This document shows, one piece after another, positions 1 through 13,633 of a stretch of 64,000 nt of DNA (its first letter is position 1; each line of letters starts with the position of its first letter). Source of the stretch: Scleromitrula shiraiana (Eukaryota; Ascomycota; Leotiomycetes; Helotiales; Sclerotiniaceae); contig JABELC010000006.1 of assembly GCA_028455995.1 (NCBI GenBank), positions 2,046,001 to 2,110,000 of the forward strand. The letters are read 5' to 3'. Both the position numbers and the translations under genes were made by a program. Under the pieces are notes generated by a model. That model was not told where the DNA came from. It made no database searches and saw nothing but the letters and a program-made list of their open reading frames with translations.

Positions 1-2
1 AT

Positions 3-245
3 TGGTTGTTTTTGATCTTTGCGGTTACGAATGCGTTTGCGGGGTGGTGGACTTGGAGGTATTCGCCTGAGAGTGGGGGGAGGAGTTTTGAGGAGAATCA
101 GGAGTTTTTTGAGAGTGCGGAGGCGGATGGGTCGTGGGTGGTTAAGAGAGTGGATGGGGGGAAGTTTCGGGGTATGCCGAGGATTGAGGAGGAGGAGGAT
201 GCGGTGGATGGAGAACAGTCTCCTTTGTTGAGAAGGAGGGGGTGA
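3..245 (+). CDS. MFS sugar-type transporter, 3' end only
   Basis: This is an open frame entering from the left edge and stopping at 243-245, so it is the last exon of a truncated gene. The start of the fragment is hydrophobic (last membrane helix). It is followed by a PESGGRSFEEN motif, which matches the PETKGRSLEE-type signature after helix 12 of sugar porters in the major facilitator superfamily. The remainder is an acidic hydrophilic cytosolic tail ending in a PLLRRRG-like sequence. The substrate cannot be told from this part. The coding strand is strongly G-rich, like the 3' ends of several other genes here. Family assignment rests on one motif plus the tail. Confidence 0.6.
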   Translation, partial: WLFLIFAVTNAFAGWWTWRYSPESGGRSFEENQEFFESAEADGSWVVKRVDGGKFRGMPRIEEEEDAVDGEQSPLLRRRG

Positions 246-769
246 TTTCTGGGGTTGCGGAGTTTTCAGATCAACGAATACTGTTAACGAATACCTCTGA
301 TCTAGACAAATAAATCGAGCTGAAACTTAGACAAGATATAGAAAATTCATTTTTCATCTAAGTAACGTAACGTCTAAGATGTAATCGAACTGAAGAAGTC
401 TGAAACAGATTAGACGGCCAGAATCTGAATATATACCTCTCAGAAGGATACCACTATCTGGCAACACACTAATCACTATTCATAATCAAGTTGATATTGT
501 GATTAATATAATTAATTGAAAGAGTGTAATCTATGTGCAAATATATACCTCAAAGGAAAAGATTGAAATCTCTAAAAGAACGCCTCTCAGAGGTAAGTCC
601 ATCATCCATCCATTCAGCCCAATTACCCAAGTAGTGACAGAAAGAAATATATATATATATATATATATATATACCCAAAATATAATATTTAAGCTCAAAA
701 GAATGTCCCTTAACACCACATACACAATTAGTTCATCACCACCCTTTTATCTCCCAATCCCCATTCAAT
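246..769. other. Convergent intergenic region with an (AT)n run
   Basis: The spacer lies between the 3' end of the transporter and the 3' end of the glycosyltransferase, so it should hold both terminators. It is A+T-rich with an (AT)n microsatellite at about 647-673. Small ORFs over it have no coding character. No gene seen. Confidence 0.6.
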
Positions 770-3655
770 CTACCAAGTAAACATCATCAACGCAGGATTC
801 AAAGCGACCGGCAACAAAAAGTGACTAACAACCACCGTACACAGCGGATAAATAGCCACGAAATCCCTGATTCTCCAATCCCAGGGTAGAACCGTAGCGC
901 ACACGATCATGAGAGCTGTGCCTGCGATACAGAACATGAAGGTGAATTTGAAGCGTTTGAGAAGTCGAGGGATTTCCTCAAAGAAACTGATCTCTTCTAC
1001 TTCTTTGGCGGTGGCGCCCCACGTCATGTCGATTTCGAAGAAGTGACAGAGGAGAGATTGGGAAACGTGCATGCTGATTCCGCCGAGAAAGATGGTGAAG
1101 AGGGGTACCCATTTAAAGTTCTCGAATACTGTAAGAGAAAAGGATGGTCAGTTGGTTGTTGGGTTGTATTGGATTGAGTTGGGTGGCAAAATAAAGAATG
1201 AGAGTAAGAGGGAGGAGTAAACTTACGAGATGAGATGAGAGATCGATCGGACATGCGGTAGCGAAGAACAGCCAGTGCAACATTTCCCAAGCCGGCGAAG
1301 ATAACAACGAGGGAGAAATATACTTGGAAAGAATCGAGATAAAATTTATCATAAGCACCATTGAACCAACCCATGATGAAATAATTAAGCAAGGTTAACA
1401 TCCATGAGGCACCAATAGCATAATAAGTTCCGATATAAGCCATGATAGTGATCTTATAGGTAAAACGAACGGGAGAGGCAATAAATTTGCGGAATAAAGG
1501 CGTGAAAGGACCGCGTGTGACCCAAAATCGGAACGGATGGAAAAGCAATTCGTTACATCCATAGGCATATTTCTCCCATCTGTTCAATTCATCATACACA
1601 GTGAGAGAGACACCTTCCTTGAATCCATCGCCAGTGTAGGCGCCAAATCGGACAATGTATTTCTCAATTTGGAGACGGAGAGCCATGTCGAAATCTTCGG
1701 AGACGTGCGATTCAGACCAGAATTTCTCGTAGCCATCTTCGTCTATGTAGGCTACCTCTTGCACGGCAGACCAGCGGAGGATAGCATTGTGGCCGACGAA
1801 TGGGGATACATCACCACAGGCCACAGCATAACGAATGGCTGTATAGATGAGGTTGGTAAAGAAAGTTACACTGTAGGGAGTTAGTTCATGCAAAGGTGGT
1901 CTAAATGCACATATAAACACTTACCCGTTTTCAAAGAAACTATCCGTGATCTGCATGACACCAGAGGAGTATTGTAAAATACCAACTTCAGGCGACTGTT
2001 CCATCTCGCTTGCGGCATCAAGAAGACAATCGACCGGAACACGAGTATCGGAATCGATCAACAAGATATAATCACCCATACGGATGTTCCCCTCGGCCCA
2101 AGCACGGCCTTCTTCCTCTTCCAAAACCTTAGCAAGACACTGATCATAAGCAGCGTATTCATTCTCTTGAGTCCAGCCCTGACTACGTTCAATAAGAAGA
2201 AGTTTTTCCTCAACCTTGTTACTGATCATGAGAGCATAATTCATGTTGGATGCTTTCTTGAATTTACCACGGCGCAAAAATGCCTTCTCACCATCCTCGG
2301 GATTTGGATTGTGCTTGGGGCGTGAAACCCATCCAATGCTATGCTCCTCATAAAAGTCACGACGGGCTTGAGCTTCTTCTGAACTAAGCAATTGCATACC
2401 ATCGTCATTGACAAATATATTTGCAGTGCCTCCTTGGAGTTCATAGGTAGAAATAGCTGCTTTCAACGAGAGAATTGTAGGTTGAATGACAGCCACCAAC
2501 CCCTCCTTATAGACTGGCATCTGGATTGTGACATGAGGCAGCTCCTGGAAGTTTCGATTTAGACGTGGAGGAGCCACTCCGGAATAAAATTTGGAGTTTG
2601 TATTCAGTTGACCGATTGGGCCAATCAGCTGGAAAGCATTGGTGACAATGACCTGCATAAAGAACAAAGATACGAAGACCTGAATTGGCACGACGACAAG
2701 CAATGCCAATCGAGTCCAATCACCATCGGCGGTGACCTCTAATGCTAGTTTGCGAAAACCAAACCCAAGGGCACTGATGAGTAATGTCAATGTCAACCCA
2801 ACCATGATAGGGTTAGTCATGAGCGTCTTTCTGACTTCCTCTCCGCGATAATCTTCGACATCAGATCCCGCACTACCCATTTCGACGGTAGTTACGTGTG
2901 CACTTGGTTTCTTCTCGTCCATCTCATCTTCTTGCTTTTCTTTCCAAATCATTCTCATCAACGATGACTCAATATACTCTGCACGTTCGAGTACATGCTT
3001 AGCCTCATCATCCCACACTATTAAGATTTGTTCATCTTGAAGAAAGGCCCCAAAATGATGCTTCTGACATTTCGGTAGATATTCAATGGAAGGAAGGACT
3101 TGGAGGCGAAGTCCATCTGGTAAAGGAACGAAGTCTGATTGCTGTTGGGAGAGGAAAACTTTGATAACTCGGGTGTTGACAGTCACAGCACACTTGATAT
3201 AAAATTAGCAATGGATTTGAAGTAAAACAAGATGTGGAAGATGCACATACTCTAACGTTAAGTGCCATAACATTTTCGAACAGCCCACTACCATCACTCT
3301 TCAGAGAAGGTGGATAGCAAGTAAAGTTTTCTCTCGTTTTCTTCAATACTACACCTTCGCCGATACCTCCAAAGGCCCACAACTTCTCAAGTTGCTGCTG
3401 GTGTAGCCAACTGGCCATTACATCAGACTTAATATCTAAAATGCTCTCTCTTGGTCCGTTTCGGAAGTCTCCATCTGGATATAGAGAAGCTGGTCGAGAA
3501 GGTGGTTGAGATGTGATAGGTGTTTGTCCAGGTGAACCATTTGGACTTAAAGCCATCTCCATTGCTGTCTCTACATTCTTGCCATTCTTCTTGCTTTTCT
3601 TTTCCTCCTTCTCACCATTCTTCCCCGGTGCGAGATAACCCTTAAGGGCATTCAT
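770..3655 (-). CDS. GT2-family multi-membrane-span glycosyltransferase
   Basis: Four exons are read on the minus strand: 3655-3251, 3192-1925, 1870-1227 and 1128-770. The introns have GTATGT/GTAAGT donors and join in frame to give about 891 residues. The N-terminus is Ser/Pro-rich and cytosolic. Two membrane spans lie at about residues 262-330. The catalytic domain follows, with VNDDG near 397, DSDTRVP near 515, the acceptor motif SEDFD and an ELNRW motif matching the xxxRW of processive GT2 enzymes. Several more helices lie at the C-terminus. This D, DxD, ED, RW layout is that of polysaccharide synthases at the plasma membrane. Related fungal GT2s act in hyphal wall glucan or capsule-like polymer synthesis, including Tft1/CelA-type mixed-linkage glucan synthases, but the polymer made here cannot be fixed from motifs. 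It is not a classical chitin synthase (no QRRRW). Confidence 0.85.
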
Positions 3656-4082
3656 ATTTGGGGATTATTATAACTAGATATATAAGTGTATGTGAACGAA
3701 TGTAAAACAAAACTTGAAATATATGAAAAGGAATATATAATGCTGATATTACAGCTTGAAAAGGAATATTATTGAAGATCACAAAGCCAAAAGAGCGAGG
3801 ACTTTGCTGTGATCTGATTAGAGAAGGAGATGAACAGAAGAACAGACAGAAGACTGTAACGGCTTGCAATCAAGATGGAAAAAGGATACTAATATGAGAT
3901 ATAGATGACAGTGCCAATAAAAAGCCCATTTTGCAGTAGCGTATCTGGGCCTGGTAAAGTTTATTGAAACTAACAAAAAAGAGGAGAGATATTGTGCCTT
4001 GGCTCTACAAAGATAGGTTGAGTCAAATCTAGACTGAGGGGCAAGATCTGAGCTTCACCAGGAATAGGATCATTGTGCTTTG
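3656..4082. other. Promoter and 5' region of the glycosyltransferase gene
   Basis: This A+T-rich stretch lies upstream of the glycosyltransferase start at 3655. A short ORF across it on the minus strand has no coding features. Nothing else recognised. Confidence 0.4.
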
Positions 4083-4457
4083 CTACCATAAAGCATATCG
4101 GGACCCATGTCTATCTTCAGAAAAGAAAACCATGCTCAAGTGTGGGCAACTGCGTGCTTCCACGGTACAGCGCAGTGCTATGATATCCCCCGAGTGGCTT
4201 TCCGCTTGAAAAGTCAATTCTAGTATTCCCTCCCAGAATCTGAGAATAAAATAGGTGCTCGCTCGGGGTCTACGAGCATTGCTATTCCATTTCCAGATAA
4301 GTCCATCGCCATGTGTGGATGAAACTTGTTGTTTGATGCTGTGCAATTGCACGAACCCGACAACTAGGTTAAATGAAGCGACTGAAATTGACCTATCGAA
4401 TAGTTTACCAAATTTTTCAATATCAGTATCGTTCTTGTCCACTTGTAGATTAGCCAT
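4083..4457 (-). CDS. Small hypothetical protein, doubtful
   Basis: An uninterrupted minus-strand frame of 124 codons starts at an ATG whose upstream sequence looks like the end of an intron (CTAG just before it). It could therefore be the last exon of a longer gene. The product has no signal peptide, no membrane span and no motif I recognise. Codon use is A+T-rich with no clear third-position bias. It could equally be chance in a gene-poor spacer. Confidence 0.25.
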   Translation of the reverse strand: MANLQVDKNDTDIEKFGKLFDRSISVASFNLVVGFVQLHSIKQQVSSTHGDGLIWKWNSNARRPRASTYFILRFWEGILELTFQAESHSGDIIALRCTVEARSCPHLSMVFFSEDRHGSRYALW

Positions 4458-7400
4458 ACCTAGTAGAGACTAGCAAGTTAGTATAGCCAACAGTCAGGGC
4501 AAACGGATGTACCGTAGCTCCCCTTAGTAGACTTCAAAGCGGGTAAGATCGACAAGGCCAAAAACCTTCCGATGGCTTGATATGTACCACCATATTATTA
4601 GTTTACTACTAGAAGTAAATAATTTGAATTTCCGGATAGCAAAAAGCATGCAAATATAGTTAATTCATTCGAAGTATTTTCTAGTCTCCAAGGGACAAAC
4701 TATAATCACTTCAACGACGAAAAGACGAAAAGTGATTTGAATTGGAAGTGATTCAAGCATACTTACAGCCTCGATGGATATCATGTATAATATATGATAT
4801 AACATGAAATGTGATGTCATCTGAATGGCATCGGATATAGCTAGATTATATATCGTATCACCACCATGCTCTCATCAAGTGAGGGGTGAGTAGACTGGTC
4901 AGATCCATACCTGTAGATTTGAGTCTTAAGTCCTAGGTGTCCTGGAAGAATGAAGCTCAAGAAATTTTGTTCTTTAACCATATACTAGTCGTGTGTGCCT
5001 CATCTAAAGGTTTAAAGCCCGTAAACAAAATTGCACGCCTCGAGTACGTTTTTCTTCTGGAAAAATCTAGTCAATGGCAAAAGTGGTTATATCCGACAAT
5101 TTATACCGTTTCGAGTTAAACCACCAAGACGCCCTTATCGTCTTCTACTGATGGAGGTTAAGAGGTAAATTTATTATATTTACCTAGGTTTGTTTTGGGA
5201 CTTCGCCTATATGGATGGGCTGAGAGTCTATTTCTTAGTGTATAGATTAGACCATCTAGTGTTTAGCCACATCAGTAATTAACAACTTCAGGATTAGCAC
5301 AGCTCAGTAATCACAAATCTCAATGTTTTCCCATTCCCATTCCCATTCCCATTCCCATTCTCGATCTAGATATCCCTAATGCAGAAGTTGTTATGCTCGG
5401 AGATTTTGATGCCACGAGGAGACCATTATAGGTAAGGAAGAGAGAGGAAAATCACAAACTTTGAATCGATGGAACGAATAAACGAACTTTGTCGTTATTG
5501 TAAGCTGAAATACAATGACCGTTCTATGTGTGTGTGTGGTCGGCAAGTAAGGGAAAATACAAACTCAACGATTGACTTTCCCCTCCCTTCCCTTCCCTTC
5601 CCGTCAATCCTTTCAGAAACCTCGGGACAAAAAGACCAATTTAAATTTGAGTTGTCGGGAACATTGATTCATATCCGTTCATCTGTTGTGTACCAACAGT
5701 ATGGTAGCTTTGCACCACCAATCTGGAACTTAAAATTCCAAACCTTCTTAATTTTCTCTTATCAAAAAAGCAAAATAAAATAAAAAATTGGAAGAAAAAA
5801 AAAAGAGATCTGAGGTCTCAGCTCGCAGCTGGGATTTTGTGCATAATGCAGGTACCCAGAGTTATTAGTTCTTCTTAGTCTGCCTTGGTGTGACTAAAAA
5901 GACGGCATGGCAAATCCACTGCTGGCTGCACTGCTGGCTGCACTGCAGACTGTAGTGGCCGAGCTCAAAATTTTCTTAAGATTTGATGCTGTACTTTTTT
6001 CTGTATGTACTGCGCGTGTGTACTTGGTAGGTGTTTCCTGTCTATAGCTATAGTACTAATCCAATCTCAGGATTAAAGTCTCGTATGCACAGTCCTTACC
6101 TCTCCATCGTCCCAAATCTTGACACGGAGTACTATGCAAGACGGGTCGATTATCTAGACTAAGATAGCGTAAATGCAGAGTTATTTTGATATATCCTTGA
6201 CCTCGATAGGTACAGTATTTTGGAAATATAAGTTTAGTTTTTGACGAAGAATTTTCATTCCATGATTTGGCTTGCTTGTCCATCTGAAGAGTCGGAGTCG
6301 TATATAAGGCGTTGGCAGGTCAATAATGAGTAATAATGCTATAACTAGGAACCATGTTTTATTTGGTACAGTATGATCAATCTCAACATTTGATCGAAAA
6401 CCAAAACTCATCTAGCTGCTCTCGAAGGTTGATTGCTATCAGATAAGGAACATGATATCTTGAATCCAGATTCCGATCGGCCAATACTGTACACAAATAT
6501 TGAGTACTGGACGACAGGTGAGAGGGGAGATCGTAAAACTTGATACTGTATCAACCTTGGATAATTGATTAAGCCAACCAATTTTCGAGCAATGCTCAGC
6601 ATTATATGAGAATATGCATGCTGCCATCATATGGAGTGCAGCGCAGTGCAATGCAGTTTCGATGTTGCAACCACTTGCTATGCCTACACAACTTTGTCCT
6701 TCTCTCGGAACAGAGCGAGAAAAGCAACTAACAAGAAGATATTCGAGCGTACGTATCTGCAAGATCTATTTTGGTATTGTAGATTCGTAGGGCTATGACC
6801 CGACTGGTTAAAGTAAATCTGTGCACTGCATAAGTAGACGTGGTTGTCCCCATTTGAGATAGAATTGTAATTATGTAGACAATTTTTCGATTGCAATCTT
6901 TCGATTTGATGTTCTCTAATATCGTGATGGCCTGTAGGGTAGTTGCATGATCTCCGGATATACTTTGAAGTGTAGTCTTTCTTGGAGAACCTCGTTGTTT
7001 CCCAACTCCTCTGTTTAAGGAGATGTTTTGCCAGGTTATAAGATACAGCCCGTCGTCATGATGGATTCCCCAGGCGAAAAACAACTTTGTCTCTTCGATC
7101 ATTATGCTGAATGACCTAACCGTTGATTTATCGCAGTTCTCATTCGAGAGTGTGGTGATGCCTGTCGTTCGGGCAATATATAGACAAAACTAAATCAATG
7201 GTCTTGGTACTCCATACTGTTTGCGAGGATGACATTTCATTCCGGAAATGTGATGCGATACGACTGACATCCCATGTGATGTACTCTTAGTATACCAAGA
7301 AATCTCAGAGATAGTTCTATATTGATTGTTGATATCACCTCTTTAGCTAGCATTAACTCTTCATTAATTCTGGAATGGTATCGGGAGAGTAATCGATGAA

Positions 7401-9209
7401 GATAAACAGTTCAAGCACAAAGGGGTCGAGTTTCGCAATGGAAGTTGGCAACCAATTCTCCTCTGTTGAAAGTCTCTGTCTTTATCTATGTGCGAATCCA
7501 ATATCGATTTTCATCTTCAAGGTATTTCAATCCAAACTTCAACGTTCAATATCCATTGACAACAGACAATACACTGCTTAGTCGAAAGTCACGCGTACAC
7601 TTTGGTCGGTTACTATCTGCCTTCATAAAATAGTCCTTGGTTGTGGATGTGTCTTCAATCATTCAATATCAATCGGTGAGCCATTCTACTCAACACATTT
7701 GTTTTCTGGCCGCCTTTGAGAGTTATACAAATCTATACAACCTATACAACCTATCGGTTTGCAACAAAGGGAAGGTATCGATTTCCCGATCCCTCAACGA
7801 ACGACATTCCGAGCATTGGGACCGAAGCCGAGGAAATCAGCAACACCTACCGAATATAAGGGCGAAGTTCTCAACACTTTAGAACCAGCTGAAATGGTCG
7901 GTTGTGTTGCCCCAGATTTTTCATTTGTGTCACCCATATGCGCATGCTTTGGTAAAGTTTTACGACGTAAGATCCCATACTTGCAGCATATTTGTACAGC
8001 TTCCAAGCATTGATTTCATGTCCGTTTCTGGTACAGCATATGAATGTCGAACTCCAGAAAGGCCATCGAGATTATGTTGAGACTAGATCAATGCAGCGCA
8101 GATATGGCAGGTACCTGATTAACCTCTCATTCGACTGAACATTTTGCATAAATCTAGCCAGTAACTGTTTCGAATAGCAGCAGACGGGCGGCTACATATA
8201 CTGGTATGTAGATATTCGCGATGGGGGATCTGGAGTTCATCATATCTTGGTCAATTACTCAAGTCAGCTTACTCATAAACGATGAAGCTGCCACCAGAAG
8301 TAATAAAGCTTCAACTGCTGAGTCTTGTGATGGGACACAAACCCCACACACCGTGACCGAAACCACAGTCACAACCCGATTCCACATGGATTTCACAGGC
8401 TAAAGTTTCTCTTCACTTTGGCGGTACCGATATATGATTCAGGGCCACTGTAACATCATCTAACCAATGGAATTCAGTAATGAGTAATGAGGGTGTGGTG
8501 GGTGTGGTGGGTGTAGTGGGTGGTACTTCGTACAAACCATCTCAATCTCATCCCACCACCAACCACAAGTTAATAATCCTACTATAATGCTATAATGGAT
8601 GAATTTTAAGGGTTCTTAAGGGTTTGTGTCAAAAATAGAGCTAAGTTGCAGGGTATAATTTATGGGTCCTTCAACTTCTTAAGCCCTAAAGATAAGTTCT
8701 GAGCCCTGAGTTCTTGACTTATCAATCAATTGATGAGAGAGGCGGTATGGATTGATATGAATATGAATGTGATCCACTCCACAATCAAATGAGAATCATT
8801 TATCCCTCAGCTATAAAAATTGTTTGTTGAGGATTGACGATTGACGATTGACGATCTATACTGAGCAGAGTCATCAGTCAGACTCACTGACATTCTATTT
8901 CTATTACAATATATGAAGCATACGACTCATTCAAAACTACTTTTTTAAAGAAAACTTATTAGAGTTATACTGATTCTGACATCACATTTATATCATCACC
9001 ACCATTACTTCTACAATACATCCACATCTACAGTATCTCATCTCTTGCTAAATTCTCACTTCTTTCACAAACTATAAATTTAAAACCCCCCACTCTACCT
9101 ACCACCCCGCCATTTCAAAGTAAATTTTTACTAATAAAAACTTCACATTCTATCATATCAACATTCTAAACTACGAGCAAGCTTCGAGTGCCCCGGTTTT
9201 GGCTGTAGA
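4458..9209. other. 4.7-kb gene-poor spacer upstream of trehalase
   Basis: This A+T-rich stretch has only short frames on both strands and no recognisable gene. Local repeats include (CCCATT)5 at 5330-5360, a GGGTGTGGT-type 9-mer about three times at 8491-8520, and GATTGAC three times at 8832-8854. An open stretch at 7720-8013 (+) has a mildly protein-like composition but no start and no recognised domain. The last 500 bp before 9210 are C/T-rich, as expected of a promoter and 5' leader of the trehalase gene. Confidence 0.5.
5330..5360. repeat. (CCCATT)5 hexanucleotide microsatellite
   Basis: There are five perfect or near-perfect copies of CCCATT in the spacer. No associated gene. Confidence 0.9.
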
Positions 9210-11616
9210 ATGAGCTCGCCATTGACAAGACAACGCAAATTAAGCGGCGACGTTGATCCCTATTCCGCTGCTCACATCTACTACAGTCATGACGCCAATA
9301 AGAAGTCTCTCCAACAATCTCGAACTCGAACATACTCTACAGTAAGTATAAGATACATTTGAGAGACAGTTATAGTATAGACTGACACTATTTGCAGGAT
9401 CAAAGCTCTATCTCAACTCCTACTTTTGATTTGAAGAAGCCTGTGAGAAGAGGAAGTCATGGTCAGTCTGCTATGTTCCGAATTTATCTTTATTGTTTGA
9501 TTGACTTATATTGGCACAGATGAAATCAGTTTGTATGGACGCAAGTTTTTGATTCAGGTCAACTCGACGTTAGAAGCTTTGCAGAAACAGGAGGATACCG
9601 ATAACAACCACCAAATTACAATCGAAGATCTTGGTCCCAAGGTGAAACTTTCCACGCCCGATTTTCTCTGCATAAGCTAACGAGAGTTGAAATAGGTTCT
9701 TCCTTTAGGTACGGTTACCTCTAATGGTTTTCGAAGATATGATATTCGTGGGACATACATGTTATCGAATCTTTTACAGGAGTTGACTCTTGCAAAAGAA
9801 AATGGTCGGGAACAAATTATTTTGGATGAGTCTCGTCTCAACGAGAATCCTGTCAACAGACTATCACGACTTATAAAGGATTCATTTTGGGATGGGTTAA
9901 CTCGCCGAATTGATGGTTCTGTTATCGAAATTGCTGGACGAGACCCCAAGGACTGGACCGATGACCCTCGACCACGTATTTACATTCCAAGAGGAGCACC
10001 GGAACAACATGCATACTATACACAGGTTGCAAACGACAGACCGGAAGTTAGATTGGATGTTTGTTGGCTACCGGAGAAGATTACACCTGAAGCTATGAGA
10101 GATATGAACGATAAGCCTGGACTTTTGGCTGTCGAGATGGAGGAAGTGGTAGATCCATCGACTGGGGCCAAAACACTCAAGGGGTTGCCGTTTGTTGTAC
10201 CAGGCGGTCGATTTAACGAGCTTTATGGATGGGACAGTTACATGGAATCATTGGGATTAATCGCCAATGATAAAGTCCATCTAGCAAAATCGATGGTACA
10301 AAACTTCTGCTTCTGCATCAAGCATTACGGCAAAATTCTCAACGCGACAAGATCATACTATCTATGTCGCTCTCAGCCACCATTCCTGACGGACATGGCA
10401 CTTAGAGTTTTTGACAAAATTAAGCATGAGCCCGGAGCATTGGATTTCTTGAAAACTGCTATTCTGGCCGCCATTAAGGAATATCATAGCGTTTGGATGG
10501 CAGAACCAAGATACGATGCTGCGACTGGTCTATCGAGATACCGCCCAGAAGGTCTTGGTGTACCACCAGAGACTGAAGCATCTCACTTCGAACATCTATT
10601 GGAGCCTTATGCTAAAAAACACGGCATAAGCTTCAAAGAATTTGTGGAAGCTTATAATCATGGTAGAATTATTGAGCCAGAACTTGATGATTATTTCTTG
10701 CACGATCGAGCCGTGCGTGAATCAGGGCATGATACTTCATATCGATTGGAGAAAGTGTGTGCAGATATTGCAACAATCGATCTTAATTCACTTATCTACA
10801 AATACGAGAAAGATATTGCATATGTTATTCGTACATTCTTTCACGAAAAGCTCGAAATCCCAGCCGAGTTCTGTGTGGGAGATATCAAACCTGGACAATT
10901 ACAGACATCTTCAATGTGGGATCGTAGGGCCAAGCGACGTAAGATGGCCATTGATAAATATCTTTGGAATCAAGAGAAGGGCATGTACTTCGATTACAAC
11001 ACTTTGAAGAAGGAACAGTGCACATATGAGAGTGCCACCACATTTTGGGCAATGTGGGCAGGTGTTGCATCCCCTCAACAAGCCGCCAGTCTGGTTGAGA
11101 ATGCTCTCCCGAAATTCGAAGCTGCGGGAGGTTTACTTTCTGGTACCGAGGAATCTCGTGGAGCAGTGGGATTAGATCGTCCTAATCGTCAGTGGGATTA
11201 TCCATATGGATGGGCTCCGCAACAAATGTTGGCTTGGACAGGCTTACAACGATACAATTACCAAGAAGAAGCTGAGAGGCTTTCCTATAAATGGTTGTTC
11301 ATGATCACCACAGCCTTTGTTGACTACAATGGTGTGGTGGTCGAGAAGTATGATGTTACTAGAACTGTGGATCCGCATAGAGTTGATGCAGAATATGGTA
11401 ATCAAGGCTTAGATTTCAAGGGCGTAGCTAAAGAAGGGTAAGTCATCTTAATATGTGTTCGATTGTTTGAATTGGTACTAACATTCTTGAAGTTTTGGAT
11501 GGGTCAATGCTAGTTACGTTTACGGACTACAAATCACCAATGCACATATGCGACGAGCCTTGGGTACTTTAACCCCCTGGGATCAATATAAGAGAGCCAC
11601 GGAATTATCTCGATGA
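9210..11616 (+). CDS. Neutral (cytosolic, PKA-regulated) trehalase
   Basis: The enzyme hydrolyses alpha,alpha-trehalose to two glucoses in the cytosol, mobilising this reserve at germination and after stress. Five exons are 9210-9341, 9398-9461, 9520-9641, 9696-11437 and 11493-11616, giving 727 residues, the usual size of the NTH1/TreB family. RRGS at residues 61-64 is the conserved PKA phosphorylation site. An EF-like calcium site DTDNNHQITIED spans 91-102. Both GH37 signatures are present: PGGRFNELYGWDSY and QWDYPYGWAPQQ. There is no signal peptide, which separates it from acid trehalase. The ATG at 9210 was chosen because it opens a frame that splices cleanly into the regulatory region. 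Internal ATGs, such as one in exon 4, would lose the PKA and calcium sites. Confidence 0.96.
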
Positions 11617-12965
11617 TTATAGTATCAAACGGACATGTAGCTTCATGACTAGATTATCATGTTGTGGCTTGAATTGAGATGACTGACTGGAAATACTTGC
11701 TTATTTATTTACGCTTTACGACACGAGAAACGACTTTTTTGCAACCCTTTTAAACTATTTGCATGAATCGATTCTATTGCTGCTTGCTCTATACCCAAAC
11801 GATATACTCTTGTATTTCGGATATGTTTCTGAGTTGGTGGTGGGGATCGAAATTGCTTGAGGATGATGAATGAATGGAATGGATGGATGGATGGATGGAT
11901 GGACGATTACGCTTGAGGGGCTACTTGTGCTGGAGATGGATGGGAAGAGATAGAAGATGTTTATGTGCTTGCTTATTAGTATAGAAATTTATCCTACTTG
12001 TGGCTGGCTGGCTGGAAGTGGGAAGGAAAGTAGATAGTTAGATAGCTGAATAACGTTGATGTTTAAATATTGTTATGATATGAATGGTAAAAGTTTGAAG
12101 ATGAAATTCAATTCCTCGTACCCTAGGTATCCATGAATAGATGAATACTCTAGTTTTCTAGATTACATATACGTGCTCTCGAATCTACGCTCTGAACACT
12201 CACTAACCGGATGAGTACCTACATACAGTAGTAGGTACGTACAATTGATAGTATGTATTTGTTAGTTAATATGTAAGTACCAACAGATACACACATAAAC
12301 ACAGACATACATACATACATACATACTTGAGGATATTGAATTTCTAATTAGCAATATTCGACCAGTCAATAGAACAACTCTTATTAAACTCCCGACTTTT
12401 GATATACATCTTAATCGGTATCCCCACGGTATCATTCACGATTCATGTTCATCAATCGATATTCATGCATGCATGCATGAATGAATGTATGAATGAATGT
12501 ATGAATGTGTACTGAAATATAAAAACAACATCCCACGACAATAACTCGGGAAACAGGAGATCGGACATTCGAAACCGAAACCTGACGGAATTGGAGCGGA
12601 TGTTGCAAATGTCTCATGGGAATGTGAGAGCCGAGGCAATAATTATTTTGGTGCGAGGACGAGGAGGACGATGAGGAGGGGGAGGGGCAACGCAATGGTT
12701 TCCATATATCTTGTAAGCCCGGGGTAGCTCAAGCTGATTGATTTACTTAGCATTCCCTCGGTTTGGTGAGGGATCCTTGTTTGTTTCCTTGTTTGTTTGT
12801 TTTTGTTTTTCCTTTTTGATACTTCTGATGTTACGATCTATCGAGATTTTTCATTCACATGTTAATTGATTGATCCGCTTCTATGTTTTCCCATTAGTAG
12901 AATATGTAGATCGATAATCTAGGTGTGGGTATGACGGATGCACATGTCAATTGATAGAGGAGAGT

Positions 12966-12982
12966 GGGGGGGGGGGGGGGGG
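12966..12982. repeat. Run of 17 consecutive G
   Basis: This is a homopolymer directly in the sequence. Its length is likely to be unreliable in assembly and variable between isolates. Confidence 0.85.
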
Positions 12983-13580
12983 ACTTGGTTGATACATGCA
13001 TGTATGTATGGATGGATAGAGAGAGGAAACTTCTCTAGGCATGAATGAATGAAACAGAGCACGAGAGCTAGAGATATCGTGCTGTGTATGGTATTCTTAA
13101 GAAATGAGTATTCCTACCTACTAGTAAGTATATACTAACAAGAAGCTTGAGGTTTATTAGTTATTTATTCTGTTGATCGATCTATCTAACAGGTACCGAA
13201 ATCTACATTCGTTCGTCATTCCCCCAATATTTAAGTTGCTAGGTTCCCTTTCCTTCCCATTCTACCCGCTCCCCTACCGCCCCAGGTACATGAACACACA
13301 CACGCACGCACGCACACATACATACAGCTCCAAACCCAGACCCCTCCTCCCACTCACCCATCATTTTCCCTTCCCCAGTTTTCGGGAGACCGTCCAATCA
13401 CGGTACCAAATCCGCTTACCACATCCCTTTGAACCGAAGTTATCCATCCAAGCAACCATCCAAGCAACCAATCAACTCTGCAGAATCCTGCTTGGGAGGT
13501 AGTCATTCTTGATTTATTCTTGACTCTTGTTTTTCTGGTACCACCGTACCGTACCGTATCAATACTACTTACTGGTATAG

Positions 13581-13633
13581 TGACTGACTGATTGACTGAT
13601 TGACTGACTGACTGACTGACTGACTGACTGACT
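13581..13633. repeat. (TGAC)n tetranucleotide array
   Basis: About thirteen units, two of them altered to TGAT, lie in the isocitrate lyase upstream region. Confidence 0.9.

Noticed and set aside
1024..1226. C-terminal extension of the glycosyltransferase ORF past 1227
   Set aside because: It is the translation of an intron with GTAAGT donor and TTACAG acceptor; splicing gives the proper membrane-helix continuation.
6439..7102. Overlapping minus-strand frames of 70-124 codons
   Set aside because: No motifs, no codon bias, several overlapping frames of similar quality. Treated as chance.
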